Positions 1 through 8,178 of a DNA stretch of 17,307 bases are shown piece by piece (position 1 is the stretch's first letter; each line of letters starts with the position of its first letter). The stretch comes from UBA6770 sp965661115 (GTDB taxonomy: Bacteria > Bacteroidota > Bacteroidia > Flavobacteriales_G > Salibacteraceae), in NCBI GenBank assembly GCA_965661115.1, contig CBFICO010000050.1, positions 1 to 17,307 on the forward strand, given 5' to 3'. The notes below the pieces were generated by a model. That model saw nothing but the letters and a program-made list of their open reading frames with translations. It made no database searches and was not told where the DNA came from. The position numbers and the translations under genes are program-made.

Positions 1-995
1 TGAACCCAGAAAAGGCGCACTATTTCACTACCGATTTATTAGCCTTTGTTTTAAAAATACCCGGAGTAAAAGCGCTTTTTGCCATGTTGTATCAAGTAAA
101 AGACAAGCGCTTAGAAAGGACAGTCTTTGGCATTACTTTCCCGAACCCAGTTGGACTCGCAGCTGGTTTTGACAAGGAGGCTAAACTCTACAAAAGCATG
201 GCACACCTAGGGTTCGGATTTATAGAAGTAGGAACCATTACGCCCAACGGACAACCAGGAAATCCTAAACCAAGGTTATTCAGATTAACCCAAGACGATG
301 CGCTTATAAACAGAATGGGGTTTAATAACGAAGGGTTAGAAGGGGCTGTAAAACGGTTAAAATCTAGAAACGGAAACCTGATTATTGGTGGAAATATTGG
401 AAAAAACAAAGTAACGCCAAACGAAAAAGCTACCGACGATTACAAAATCTGTTTTGAAGCTCTTTTTCCTTACGTAGATTATTTTGTGGTGAACGTTAGC
501 TCGCCGAATACCCCAAATTTAAGAGCCTTGCAAGACAAAAAACCACTTACCGAATTGCTTTCGACTTTGCAAGCAATGAATAACCAAAAAGATAGCCCCA
601 AACCTATCTTACTAAAAATAGCGCCAGACCTTACCCATGAGCAATTAGACGATATTGTTGAAATAGTAGAAACCACCAAAATTGCAGGACTCATTGCTAC
701 CAATACTACTTTAGACCGATCTGGACTAAAAAGCCCAAAAGATTTAGTAGAGCAGCAAGGTGGATTAAGCGGAAAACCAGTTCGTCAAAAATCTACTGAG
801 GTGATAAAGTACCTAAGAAAAAAATCTAACGCTGGCTTCCCAATTATTGGAGTAGGGGGAATTCAATCTGCTGAAGATGCCATTGAAAAACTAGAAGCTG
901 GTTGCGATTTGGTTCAGGTATACACCGGATTTGTTTACGAAGGCCCAGGGCTAATTAAGAAGATAAACAAGTGGATATTGGAAAGAGGGTTATAA
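1..995 (+). CDS. pyrD: Dihydroorotate dehydrogenase (quinone), class 2; 5' end outside window
   Basis: Oxidises dihydroorotate to orotate with FMN and passes electrons to membrane quinones; fourth step of de novo pyrimidine synthesis, at the inner face of the membrane. The frame is open from base 3 to the edge. The codons before the first ATG (base 84) encode NPEKAHYFTTDLLAFVLK, the typical N-terminal membrane-associating helix of class 2 enzymes, so that ATG is internal and the true start lies upstream. About 330 codons are visible against roughly 336-345 in the family, so only some 15 residues are missing. Visible motifs: NPVGLAAGFDK (FMN/phosphate region), NRMGFNN, and VNVSSPNTPNLR, whose second Ser (bases 501-503) matches the class 2 catalytic Ser; class 1 enzymes use Cys. 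GVGGIQSAEDA near the C-terminus is the FMN phosphate loop. Its stop overlaps the 3' end of convergent trmH by 6 nt. Confidence 0.96.
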   Translation, partial: NPEKAHYFTTDLLAFVLKIPGVKALFAMLYQVKDKRLERTVFGITFPNPVGLAAGFDKEAKLYKSMAHLGFGFIEVGTITPNGQPGNPKPRLFRLTQDDALINRMGFNNEGLEGAVKRLKSRNGNLIIGGNIGKNKVTPNEKATDDYKICFEALFPYVDYFVVNVSSPNTPNLRALQDKKPLTELLSTLQAMNNQKDSPKPILLKIAPDLTHEQLDDIVEIVETTKIAGLIATNTTLDRSGLKSPKDLVEQQGGLSGKPVRQKSTEVIKYLRKKSNAGFPIIGVGGIQSAEDAIEKLEAGCDLVQVYTGFVYEGPGLIKKINKWILERGL

Positions 996-1685
996 CCCCT
1001 TCCGCTTAAAAAAATCTCTCACCAAAATACTTGGTTTGCGAATGGTTCGTAATCCCCACTCTAAACGCAAGGCGTTTTTTTCTTCTTCCGATAACTGCCA
1101 AACAGATGGATTCATTTTTACCATTTTTCTTCGCATATCTTGTAATATGAGGGCGGAAGAAACAGATACATTAAAACTTTCTGTAGCACCGTAAATGGGT
1201 ATGCGCATACACTTGTCAGCGTTTTCAAGTACTATTGGGCTCACACCAGCTTGTTCACTTCCAAAAAAGAAGGCTGTTTTTTTGGTTGGCTCATAATCGT
1301 ACAATTCGATATCAGTTTCATGCGGAGTCGCAGCTATTACGATATACCCTTTTTCTTTCAACTCGTACACGCAACCTAACATTCCCGCATCGCCTTTGTG
1401 ATTTTTTATAGTAACCCAATTCTGAGCACCCATAGCCATACCGCGTTGCACTTTAAAGTTGTTTTCGTCTTCCATTACGTGTACGTCTTGAATCCCAAAA
1501 CACTCGGCACTCCTGATTAGCGCTCCCGAATTATGTTCGTGAAAAATATCCTCAACAGCGATGGTAATGTGGCGAGTACGTTGGTCTAGCAACCGTTCAA
1601 AAAGCTCTTTGCGTTCGTCCGTCAAAAAAACTGCAACCTCTTCCCAAAGCTCAACACGTTGTTTGTATTCCAAGCCTTCCCACAT
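990..1685 (-). CDS. trmH: TrmH/SpoU-family tRNA (guanosine-2'-O)-methyltransferase
   Basis: SPOUT-class enzyme that transfers a methyl group from S-adenosylmethionine to a ribose 2'-OH; closest by eye to TrmH, which makes Gm18 in tRNA. With the start used here (231 residues) the three SPOUT motifs are HNSGALIRSAECFG (about 51-64, with Asn52 and the proposed catalytic Arg58), FFFGSEQAGVS (about 139-149) and ATESFNVSVSSALIL (about 167-181), which form the trefoil-knot cofactor pocket. A C-terminal extension ending in a basic RDFFKRKGL resembles the tail of TrmH rather than of TrmL. I chose the ATG at 1683-1685 over an upstream in-frame TTG at 1722-1724, because that TTG falls in a probable -33 promoter box and the added 13 residues are not family-like. 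The stop (990-992) lies inside pyrD. The methylated nucleotide is inferred from family resemblance. Confidence 0.9.
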   Translation of the reverse strand: MWEGLEYKQRVELWEEVAVFLTDERKELFERLLDQRTRHITIAVEDIFHEHNSGALIRSAECFGIQDVHVMEDENNFKVQRGMAMGAQNWVTIKNHKGDAGMLGCVYELKEKGYIVIAATPHETDIELYDYEPTKKTAFFFGSEQAGVSPIVLENADKCMRIPIYGATESFNVSVSSALILQDMRRKMVKMNPSVWQLSEEEKNALRLEWGLRTIRKPSILVRDFFKRKGL

Positions 1686-1690
1686 ATCGG

Positions 1691-1724
1691 CGAAAATAAT
1701 TACGTTGAATTGATTGCAGACCAA
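1691..1724 (-). promoter_or_regulatory. Probable trmH promoter
   Basis: Read on the minus strand, TATTTTCG at 1698-1691 differs at one position from the Bacteroidota -7 element TAnnTTTG, and a TTG at 1724-1722 lies 23 nt upstream, at the outer limit of the reported TTG-N17-23-TAnnTTTG spacing. The trmH ATG begins 5 nt downstream of the -7 box, which would give a very short leader, as is common in this phylum. Confidence 0.5.
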
Positions 1725-1747
1725 GGGCTTGAAGATTTATTTAGCGC

Positions 1748-1777
1748 GTCATTCCCGAGAAGTCGGGAATCTCAGGT
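1748..1777 (+). repeat. GTCATTC-type hairpin repeat (dRS3-like pattern)
   Basis: Bases 1751-1758 (ATTCCCGA) and 1763-1770 (TCGGGAAT) form a perfect 8-bp stem with loop GAAG, flanked by GTC on the left and CTCAGG on the right, then eight T. It fits the pattern ATTCCC-N8-GGGAAT. Although it looks like an intrinsic terminator, it sits between two divergent genes, so it has no transcript end to serve; I treat it as a dispersed intergenic repeat. Confidence 0.6.
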
Positions 1778-1821
1778 TTTTTTTCATAATCACCCTTTAA
1801 AATGCTATTCTAACCTTTCAA

Positions 1822-1961
1822 CGTCATTCTGAGCTTGAGTCAGAATCTATTTAAAAGAATTCATTTTAATAAACGATTACACATGATTGTAGATTCCATA
1901 TAGAAGCGTCATTACAAATTTCTCAACAGAAATTTGATTCCGCTAATCTTATGGAATGACG
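1822..1961. repeat. Structured intergenic repeat, copy A (140 bp)
   Basis: Bounded by inverted CGTCATTC (1822-1829) and GAATGACG (1954-1961). Inside are four nested or successive stems: ATTCTGA/TCAGAAT (1826-1832 with 1840-1846), TTAAAA/TTTTAA (1851-1856 with 1864-1869), ATTCCATA/TATGGAAT (1893-1900 with 1950-1957), and CAAATTTCT/AGAAATTTG (1915-1923 with 1928-1936). The right half (1888-1961) aligns with 16462-16534 over nearly equal length, and the stems change in a compensatory way between the two copies. It lies just upstream of the tpiA promoter. No open reading frame of note is inside. Confidence 0.7.
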
Positions 1962-1985
1962 TTTCTTTTGCTTAAAATGCTTGGC

Positions 1986-1993
1986 TAAATTTG
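1986..1993 (+). promoter_or_regulatory. tpiA promoter -7 element
   Basis: TAAATTTG is an exact match to the Bacteroidota -7 consensus TAnnTTTG. It ends 21 nt before the tpiA ATG. A TTTG at 1967-1970 is a possible -33 box but the 15-nt spacer is shorter than usual, so only the -7 element is called. Confidence 0.65.
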
Positions 1994-2014
1994 CCACCCA
2001 TAACTACGCAACAC

Positions 2015-2767
2015 ATGAGAAGGAATTTAGTACTTGGCAACTGGAAACAAAACACCAACAAAGCAACGGCTGCGGCATTGCTCAAAGATATTAAGCTGAC
2101 ATTAGAAAAAAATCCAACCAAAACAGAAATTGGAGTTGTACCGCCAGCACTTTATGTAGATATGGCTTTTAAAATGGCCGCTGAATGTGGTTTTAATGTT
2201 GGAGTACAGAATATTTCAGCGTTTGATAAAGGCGCATATACTGGAGAAATTGGTGCAGATATGGCTGCTTCTTGTGGTGTAAAATATGCCTTAATAGGAC
2301 ACTCAGAAAGAAGAGAATACTTTAATGAAAACGCCGAAATCCTCCTAAATAAAGTCGAGTTGGCTTTACAAAATGACCTTATACCTGTTTATTGTATGGG
2401 TGAAGATTTAGCGACAAGAAAAGCGGGTAACCATATTGCTGATATTCAGCAGCAAATAGAGGATGTGATTTTTAAACTAACAGTTAAAAAACTAAACGAA
2501 ATAGTATTGGCTTACGAACCAAATTGGGCAATCGGCACAGGAGAAACTGCAAGTGCAGAGCAAGCGCAAGAAGTGCACGGGTTTATTCGGAAAATAATGA
2601 CTGAAAAATTTGGTGCTGCTGGTAACGATATTACCATTCTTTACGGCGGAAGTTGTAAGCCCAGTAATGCTCCAGAATTATTTAGTCAACCAGATATTGA
2701 TGGCGGATTAATTGGTGGAGCATCCTTAAATGCAGCTGATTTTATTGCCATTTCAAATTCATTTTAA
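2015..2767 (+). CDS. tpiA: Triosephosphate isomerase
   Basis: Interconverts dihydroxyacetone phosphate and glyceraldehyde 3-phosphate in glycolysis and gluconeogenesis; cytosolic TIM-barrel dimer. The 250-residue product matches the family length. Active-site residues are all visible: Asn9 and Lys11 in GNWKQN, His96 in ALIGHSERR, catalytic Glu168 in AYEPNWAIGTG, followed by the mobile loop 6 (WAIGTG, 171-176), and the phosphate-binding LYGGS (209-213) and GGLIGGASL (230-238). A longer in-frame TTG start at 1991 was rejected because it lies in the promoter -7 box and would add eight residues not seen in the family; the ATG gives the canonical opening MRRNLVLGNWK. prmA begins 2 nt after the stop, so the two are probably co-transcribed. 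Confidence 0.97.
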   Translation: MRRNLVLGNWKQNTNKATAAALLKDIKLTLEKNPTKTEIGVVPPALYVDMAFKMAAECGFNVGVQNISAFDKGAYTGEIGADMAASCGVKYALIGHSERREYFNENAEILLNKVELALQNDLIPVYCMGEDLATRKAGNHIADIQQQIEDVIFKLTVKKLNEIVLAYEPNWAIGTGETASAEQAQEVHGFIRKIMTEKFGAAGNDITILYGGSCKPSNAPELFSQPDIDGGLIGGASLNAADFIAISNSF

Positions 2768-2769
2768 TC

Positions 2770-3597
2770 ATGAAATACATTGAAGTAGAATTTACCTTCA
2801 ATCCAGAAGAAATGGATGGAGAAGTTGTGTTAGCCGAAATTTCAGATTTACCCTTTGAAAGTTTTGCTGAAGAAACTGGTAAAATCTTGGCTTATGCCCA
2901 AGAAGGAGAACTTGGTCCTACCGATCTCGAAAACTTTCAGTGGCTAAATGAACATCCAGTTCAATACAAAATGAACCAAATCAACGATATAAACTGGAAC
3001 GAAGAGTGGGAGAAAAACTTTGACCCGATAGAAGTAACCGATGAATGTGTTGTGCGTGCAACTTTTCATAAAATGGATAAGCCATACAAATACGATTTGC
3101 TTATCGACCCTAAAATGTCTTTCGGAACGGGGCATCATGCAACTACCTATTTGGTTCTAAAAAATATGTTCAATTTCAACTTTGAAAATAAAGAGGTGTT
3201 AGACATGGGTGCCGGAACTGGAGTTTTGGCGGTGTTAGCAGTTAAACTGGGCGCGAGGCATGCTTTAGCTATCGATAATAATCCATGGGCTTTTGATAAT
3301 GCGGATGATAACGTAAAACTCAATAATTGCGGAGGAAAAATTACAGTTGCAATAGGTGAGTCTGAGCTAATTGAAGGAAAAACTTTCGATTACATTTTAG
3401 CCAATATTAATCGCAATGTAATTCTATCAGACTTGCCACATTACGCCAAAGCTTTAGCTAGTGATGGTGTGTTGTTGGTGAGTGGTATAATGAACCACGA
3501 TGTGGAGCCGGTAAAGCAAAAAGCCTCGGAAGTTGGTTTAATTCTTGAAACACTGGAAGAGAAAGATAAATGGAATCTATTCGTGTTTAAGAAATAG
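2770..3597 (+). CDS. prmA: Ribosomal protein L11 methyltransferase
   Basis: Methylates ribosomal protein L11 on lysine and N-terminal amino groups using S-adenosylmethionine. At 275 residues it is slightly shorter than the E. coli enzyme (293), mostly in the N-terminal L11-recognition domain (about 1-90). The linker NWNEEWEKNFDPIEV (about 75-89) is typical of the family. The C-terminal class I methyltransferase fold shows DPKMSFGTGHHATT (113-126), the cofactor-binding VLDMGAGTGVL (143-153), the acidic AIDNN (167-171) and ILANINRN (209-216), the family's form of the substrate motif. The gene begins 2 nt after the tpiA stop with no visible Shine-Dalgarno sequence, so translation is probably coupled. 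Confidence 0.95.
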   Translation: MKYIEVEFTFNPEEMDGEVVLAEISDLPFESFAEETGKILAYAQEGELGPTDLENFQWLNEHPVQYKMNQINDINWNEEWEKNFDPIEVTDECVVRATFHKMDKPYKYDLLIDPKMSFGTGHHATTYLVLKNMFNFNFENKEVLDMGAGTGVLAVLAVKLGARHALAIDNNPWAFDNADDNVKLNNCGGKITVAIGESELIEGKTFDYILANINRNVILSDLPHYAKALASDGVLLVSGIMNHDVEPVKQKASEVGLILETLEEKDKWNLFVFKK

Positions 3598-3633
3598 TGA
3601 TTAGATTAGTTAGTTATTAAAAACGACTAAAGT

Positions 3634-6600
3634 TTGCAGTTACTCCGCGGTTTATTTCTTGCTATAGCTTTTGTTTGCTGTGTTTCGGTAAGTTCAGCAC
3701 AAATAGACCGCTCTTCATTCCCACACGATTCGGTAAAGTTTTTTAATCGCCTTGAAAAAATGTTCAAGGAACTAGAGGTGGGCAGATCCGAAGGACGAAA
3801 GTTTATTAAAGAATTTGAGCCCATTTGGTTTGGCGGTTTTTTTGATTCAGAAATTCGCGAAGTAATTTACGAAACCTGCGACAAAATGAACGAGAAGCGT
3901 ATGCTTCCACTTTCCGAGTTTAGAGCTTATTTACTTGCTGTAACGGCCTATATCCAGAGCGAAAGGGAGTTAATTCTTTTTCCAAGTTGGCACGATATAG
4001 TTGAACGAAAACTAAATGGTAGAAGTAAGCGCCGCTACTACGATTTCCTAGTGTTTAGTCAAAACCTTTTTGCTGAAAATGCTTTTTACAAAACAAACAT
4101 TACCACCTGGAAATCTGACAATCCTAATTTTACGTTTTACTGGGATGAAAATATAAACGAACCAGTGTTAGTCGTACCTGAACTTGATTTAAAATGTTTA
4201 GCTACGAAGGACAGTGTTTCCATTTTTGAAACCAAAGGGAAATATTACCCCGATCAAAAACTTTGGAAAGGCTACGGTGGCATCGTAAACTGGCAGCGAG
4301 CGGGTTATGAAGAGAATCAGATAATTGCCAAAATAAAACGCTACGAAGTTCAAATGAATCACTCCAGTTATAAGGCTGATTCTGCGGTGTTTAGTAATGC
4401 AATCTACTTCGGTTCATCAAAGTTGATAGGAGATTTAGAGGATAAAGTACTTGCCAATGTTTCAGAGGATAGATCGTCGTACCCGCGTTTTGATTCTTAC
4501 AACGATAATTTGGTAATTGAAAATATTTTTCCAAAGGTGGATTACCACGGAGGATTTATTCAACGTGGTTCAAGTTTTATCGGTAAAGGTAGTGAAGATA
4601 GATTGGCGCGAGTGGTTATCAATCGCAATCGAAAGCCTTTTATTGAAGCGTATGCAAACACCTTTGTTATCAGAGAAAGTAAGCTTTCGGCAGACCCTTC
4701 AGAGGTTATGATTTATCTAGATGGCGATACTATTTTCCACCCAGGTTTAAATTTTAAGTTCGATAATGATAAACGAATCCTTACGCTTTACAGAAACAAA
4801 GTAGGGCGCTCTAAAGCTCCGTTTTTCAATCACTTCCATGATTTGGATATGTATGTAGAGCAAATAGAGTGGAACATTGATGGTAATATGTTTCACCTTA
4901 AGCCTCTGATTGGTAACACCGATCGTAAAGCCCTCTTTGAGTCAAAAGATTATTACCGCGCTTTTAGGTATGATGAGCTGTATGGTTTAGATAATCGGCA
5001 CCCATTGGTTATTCTAAAAAAATGTGCTGAAAATATGGGAATGGTTGATCTTACGACTTCAGATATTGCTGCCTGTTGGCATTTACCTTTTATTGATGTA
5101 GAACGCGCTTTAATGGTATTAGCAAATGTGGGTTTTGTGCGGTATAACTACGATACTAAAATGGTGAAAATCTTGCCTAAGACGTTTAATTACGTGCAAA
5201 ACCGACTAAAGAAAAAGGACTACGATATCATTCAAATAGTATCCAACCCACCAAAACAAAACGATAGGCAATGTGCTGGTAATGAACATAATGCAGATTT
5301 TAACATCGATTCGTCTTACATGCAAATTCACGGGGTGAGAGGAATTAATTTGAGCGACTCTCACAACGTAACCATATACCCGTTGAATTGCGAAATATTA
5401 CTAAGACCAAACCGCGATTTCGATTTTTCAGGGGTTGTAGTTGCGGGTAACCTCGAGTTTTTCGGGCGAGATTTTAAGTTCGAATACGATTCGTTTCAAA
5501 TAAAAATGCCGTTGATTGATTCCATGCGTATCAATGTAAATACTGAGGAGCTAGACCGCTACGGAAACCCAAAACAGAAACGGATAAAAACGGTAATTGA
5601 ACAAATTAATGGAAAGCTAGAAGTAGATAAATACAACAATAAGTCAGGGAAAAGAGCCATTAAACGCTGGCCAGTTTTTACTAGTTATAACGAATCATAC
5701 ACTTATTACGATAGTCCAGAAATTGAAGGTGGTGTGTATCATCGCGAAGACTTTTATTTCAAACTAGAACCCTTTGAGTTTGATAGTTTGGATAACTTCA
5801 AAAACTCTAGTATCGAATTTGCCGGAACCTTTAAGTCCGCTGGCATATTTGAAGAGTTTGATGAAACCCTAATGTTGCAAACAGATTATTCACTTGGATT
5901 TATTCATGCTACACCCGATGAAGGTATGCCAATGTACGGTGGAAAGGGAACATTTACAGCCGATATTTTATTAAGTCACGAAGGTTTACAAGGAAACGGC
6001 TATGTAGATTACATCACTTCAACTACCGAATCTCAAAGATTCTTTTTTCACCCTGATTCTGCCTACGGTACCGCCCAGCAATATGTAATTGAGTCACAAT
6101 ATCCAGGTCCACCTGAGTATCCTAATGTAGAAGGAGCAAATTTAGATTGGCATTGGCAGCCTTATCAAGACACGATGACTGTAGCAAACTACGGTTCGCC
6201 GTTTAGCATTTATGAGGCAGATAGAACCTTTGATGGTATGCTTATTTATGATCCCGATAGTTTAATTGGAACCGGCTACGGAGATAAACGCGGAAAATTT
6301 GAGTTAGATAAAGCAATTACAGTCTCTAACGAAATCCGATTTAAGTTCTTCGAGTTTTTTGCGGATACCGCCGACATTGCATTAAAAACAGGTCCTTTAG
6401 GAGAGTTAGGTTTTGATACCAAAAACATGAACGCTCACATAAGTTTCAAAGATAGTATAGGACATTTCGTAGCAAATAACAGAGAGTCTTCAGAAATCAT
6501 ATTTAAGAATAACGAGTACAAAGCGTTTATGGACGCTTTTACCTGGTATATGGCTGATGATGTAGTAGATCTAACAGCTGAAAAACGGAACGTGAATGAG

Positions 6601-8148
6601 GGAGCAGACGGAGCTCTAGAGATTGAAGGAGCCAAATTGGTGGATATCAGTAAGCACGACAAGGCCAATCAAGATAGCCTGTTTTTTTACTCTAGCTCCT
6701 GTAAATTCGATACCAAAAAAGAAATTATTACGGCCGATAATGTTCCATTTGTGGATATAGCTGATGCTCGTGTTATTCCAGATAGCGGGCGTATTGTAGT
6801 GCTAAGAGCAGCAAAAATTAAAACTTTAAAAAATGCTCAAGTAATCGCTAATCGAGAAAACAAATTCCATAAGATTTACGGTTCTACTATAGACATCAAA
6901 AACAGGGTGGACATGAAAGGCTCTGGAAAATACGATTACAAAGCCGTTGATGGGCAAGTGTCCGTCATTGAAATGGAGGATATATTTATAAGTCCACAAC
7001 TTCAGACCAATGCAACTGGAAATATCCCTAAGAATCAAGATTTTTATCTAAATCAAAGGTTTAAGTATCAAGGCGGTGTATCACTTGAATCTAGTAAGGA
7101 ACTATTGCAGTTCTCTGGTTTGACTCAAGTGGTGCATGAGTGCGACGAGTTGAATAAACCTTGGATTCAGTTTACTGCTTACCTCGACCCAAACGACATT
7201 CTAATACCAATAGATTCTAGCAGTACTAATGAAACAGGCAAAAAAATACATGTTGGGCAAATGATGGGTAGTTTACCAAGTAGAGTCTACTCGTTGTTTG
7301 GTGCAGTGCCAGAAAAACCCAATGATAAAATTATTTCAAGCGTTGGTGGTGTAATGGGTTACAATTTTTCGGCAAAGGAATTCCGAGTGGGTAGTGAACA
7401 AAAAGTGAATATTCCAAACCTGACTGGGAATTATTTTGTGCTTAAATCCGAGGAGTGTATTGTGAATTTTGAAGGCGAACATCAATGGGGAGCCGATTTA
7501 GGAAGGGTTGATATGCGTCCTGTAAGTAGGCTTAGGCACAATTTAAATAACGATTCCGTTTCTCTGCGAACCTCTGCACTTGTGAATTTTTTCTTTGAAG
7601 ATAAAGCTATGAAGTTGCTAGCAAAAGATATGGAAGAATCGCAAAATGACAGGGTAGATTATGACGATGCTACCTATGGCTATGGGCTTAAAACCTTTGT
7701 TGGTGAAGAAGAGGGGAATAAAATAAAAGCAGATGTTGGTCTCACAGGAAAGATAAAAAAACTGCCAGAAGAGCTCGAAAGTCTTTTGTATATCACCAAC
7801 ATGTACATGGTCTGGAACCCTCAAAAAATGGCATTTCAAAGTCGCGGTAAAATTGGCTTAGGAAACTCCTATAAAAATCAGATAAACAGAATGGTAGATG
7901 GTAAATTTGAGGTAAAGATTAAGCGTTCTGGAGATCGATTTATGTGTCAGCTCAAAAAAGATAAATCCAGCTGGTATTTCTTTATGTACAATGTTCAAAT
8001 CATGCAAACCGTTGCTACCAATGATAAGTTCAATTTAGCCGTAAAAGAAGCTAAAAAGACCAAACAGGAGCAAACCAGAGGACAGCAGAAGTATAAATTC
8101 ATACCCACAACTAAAGAAAAAGCTAAACAGCTTTTACGCACGTTCTAG
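3634..8148 (+). CDS. Large exported beta-rich protein of unknown function
   Basis: 1504 residues; I do not recognise the family. The N-terminus is a convincing Sec signal peptide: a basic residue, a hydrophobic core (LFLAIAFVCCVSV) and probable cleavage after SSA, before Gln23. The mature protein starts with about 100 helix-rich residues and then becomes long runs of alternating polar and hydrophobic residues, suggesting extended beta structure. It lacks any obvious C-terminal sorting domain, transmembrane helix or lipobox. Residues about 456-525 look different: a helical patch (LTTSDIAACW, VERALMVLANVGFVRYN) that resembles a winged-helix pattern. Phrases such as GTGYGDKRGKFEL and FFADTADIALK suggest recurring beta units in the second half. 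The C-terminus is Lys-rich. The start is TTG: an in-frame stop lies 6 nt upstream and the next ATG would remove the signal peptide. It lies 36 nt after prmA and 30 nt before plsY. A role in envelope assembly or lipid handling is only a guess from export and the plsY neighbour. Confidence 0.85.
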   Translation: MQLLRGLFLAIAFVCCVSVSSAQIDRSSFPHDSVKFFNRLEKMFKELEVGRSEGRKFIKEFEPIWFGGFFDSEIREVIYETCDKMNEKRMLPLSEFRAYLLAVTAYIQSERELILFPSWHDIVERKLNGRSKRRYYDFLVFSQNLFAENAFYKTNITTWKSDNPNFTFYWDENINEPVLVVPELDLKCLATKDSVSIFETKGKYYPDQKLWKGYGGIVNWQRAGYEENQIIAKIKRYEVQMNHSSYKADSAVFSNAIYFGSSKLIGDLEDKVLANVSEDRSSYPRFDSYNDNLVIENIFPKVDYHGGFIQRGSSFIGKGSEDRLARVVINRNRKPFIEAYANTFVIRESKLSADPSEVMIYLDGDTIFHPGLNFKFDNDKRILTLYRNKVGRSKAPFFNHFHDLDMYVEQIEWNIDGNMFHLKPLIGNTDRKALFESKDYYRAFRYDELYGLDNRHPLVILKKCAENMGMVDLTTSDIAACWHLPFIDVERALMVLANVGFVRYNYDTKMVKILPKTFNYVQNRLKKKDYDIIQIVSNPPKQNDRQCAGNEHNADFNIDSSYMQIHGVRGINLSDSHNVTIYPLNCEILLRPNRDFDFSGVVVAGNLEFFGRDFKFEYDSFQIKMPLIDSMRINVNTEELDRYGNPKQKRIKTVIEQINGKLEVDKYNNKSGKRAIKRWPVFTSYNESYTYYDSPEIEGGVYHREDFYFKLEPFEFDSLDNFKNSSIEFAGTFKSAGIFEEFDETLMLQTDYSLGFIHATPDEGMPMYGGKGTFTADILLSHEGLQGNGYVDYITSTTESQRFFFHPDSAYGTAQQYVIESQYPGPPEYPNVEGANLDWHWQPYQDTMTVANYGSPFSIYEADRTFDGMLIYDPDSLIGTGYGDKRGKFELDKAITVSNEIRFKFFEFFADTADIALKTGPLGELGFDTKNMNAHISFKDSIGHFVANNRESSEIIFKNNEYKAFMDAFTWYMADDVVDLTAEKRNVNEGADGALEIEGAKLVDISKHDKANQDSLFFYSSSCKFDTKKEIITADNVPFVDIADARVIPDSGRIVVLRAAKIKTLKNAQVIANRENKFHKIYGSTIDIKNRVDMKGSGKYDYKAVDGQVSVIEMEDIFISPQLQTNATGNIPKNQDFYLNQRFKYQGGVSLESSKELLQFSGLTQVVHECDELNKPWIQFTAYLDPNDILIPIDSSSTNETGKKIHVGQMMGSLPSRVYSLFGAVPEKPNDKIISSVGGVMGYNFSAKEFRVGSEQKVNIPNLTGNYFVLKSEECIVNFEGEHQWGADLGRVDMRPVSRLRHNLNNDSVSLRTSALVNFFFEDKAMKLLAKDMEESQNDRVDYDDATYGYGLKTFVGEEEGNKIKADVGLTGKIKKLPEELESLLYITNMYMVWNPQKMAFQSRGKIGLGNSYKNQINRMVDGKFEVKIKRSGDRFMCQLKKDKSSWYFFMYNVQIMQTVATNDKFNLAVKEAKKTKQEQTRGQQKYKFIPTTKEKAKQLLRTF

Positions 8149-8165
8149 TGCGGTTTATTTTTTTT
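8137..8165 (+). terminator. Possible weak intrinsic terminator overlapping a stop codon
   Basis: CGCAC (8137-8141) and GTGCG (8148-8152) form a 5-bp stem, four of its pairs G-C, with a 6-nt loop that contains most of the TAG stop of the 1504-residue gene. It is followed by a T-rich run (GTTTATTTTTTTT). The stem is short, and the run also lies where the plsY promoter is expected, so full termination is doubtful. Confidence 0.35.
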
Positions 8166-8170
8166 CTTTG
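8163..8170 (+). promoter_or_regulatory. Possible plsY promoter -7 element
   Basis: TTTCTTTG matches TAnnTTTG at all but one position and ends 8 nt before the first plsY ATG, the same short spacing as other genes in this window. No convincing -33 box was found at the right distance. Confidence 0.4.
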
Positions 8171-8178
8171 CAAACTGC

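Noticed and set aside
1751..1785. Hairpin plus T8 as an intrinsic terminator
   Set aside because: It lies between two divergent genes, so no upstream transcript on that strand ends there except possible trmH antisense; its sequence fits the GTCATTC repeat family better.
3628..3636. TAAAGTTTG as a -7 promoter element for the 1504-residue gene
   Set aside because: The spacing is one base too long for TAnnTTTG, and it overlaps the only usable start codon, so a transcript from it would lack the start.
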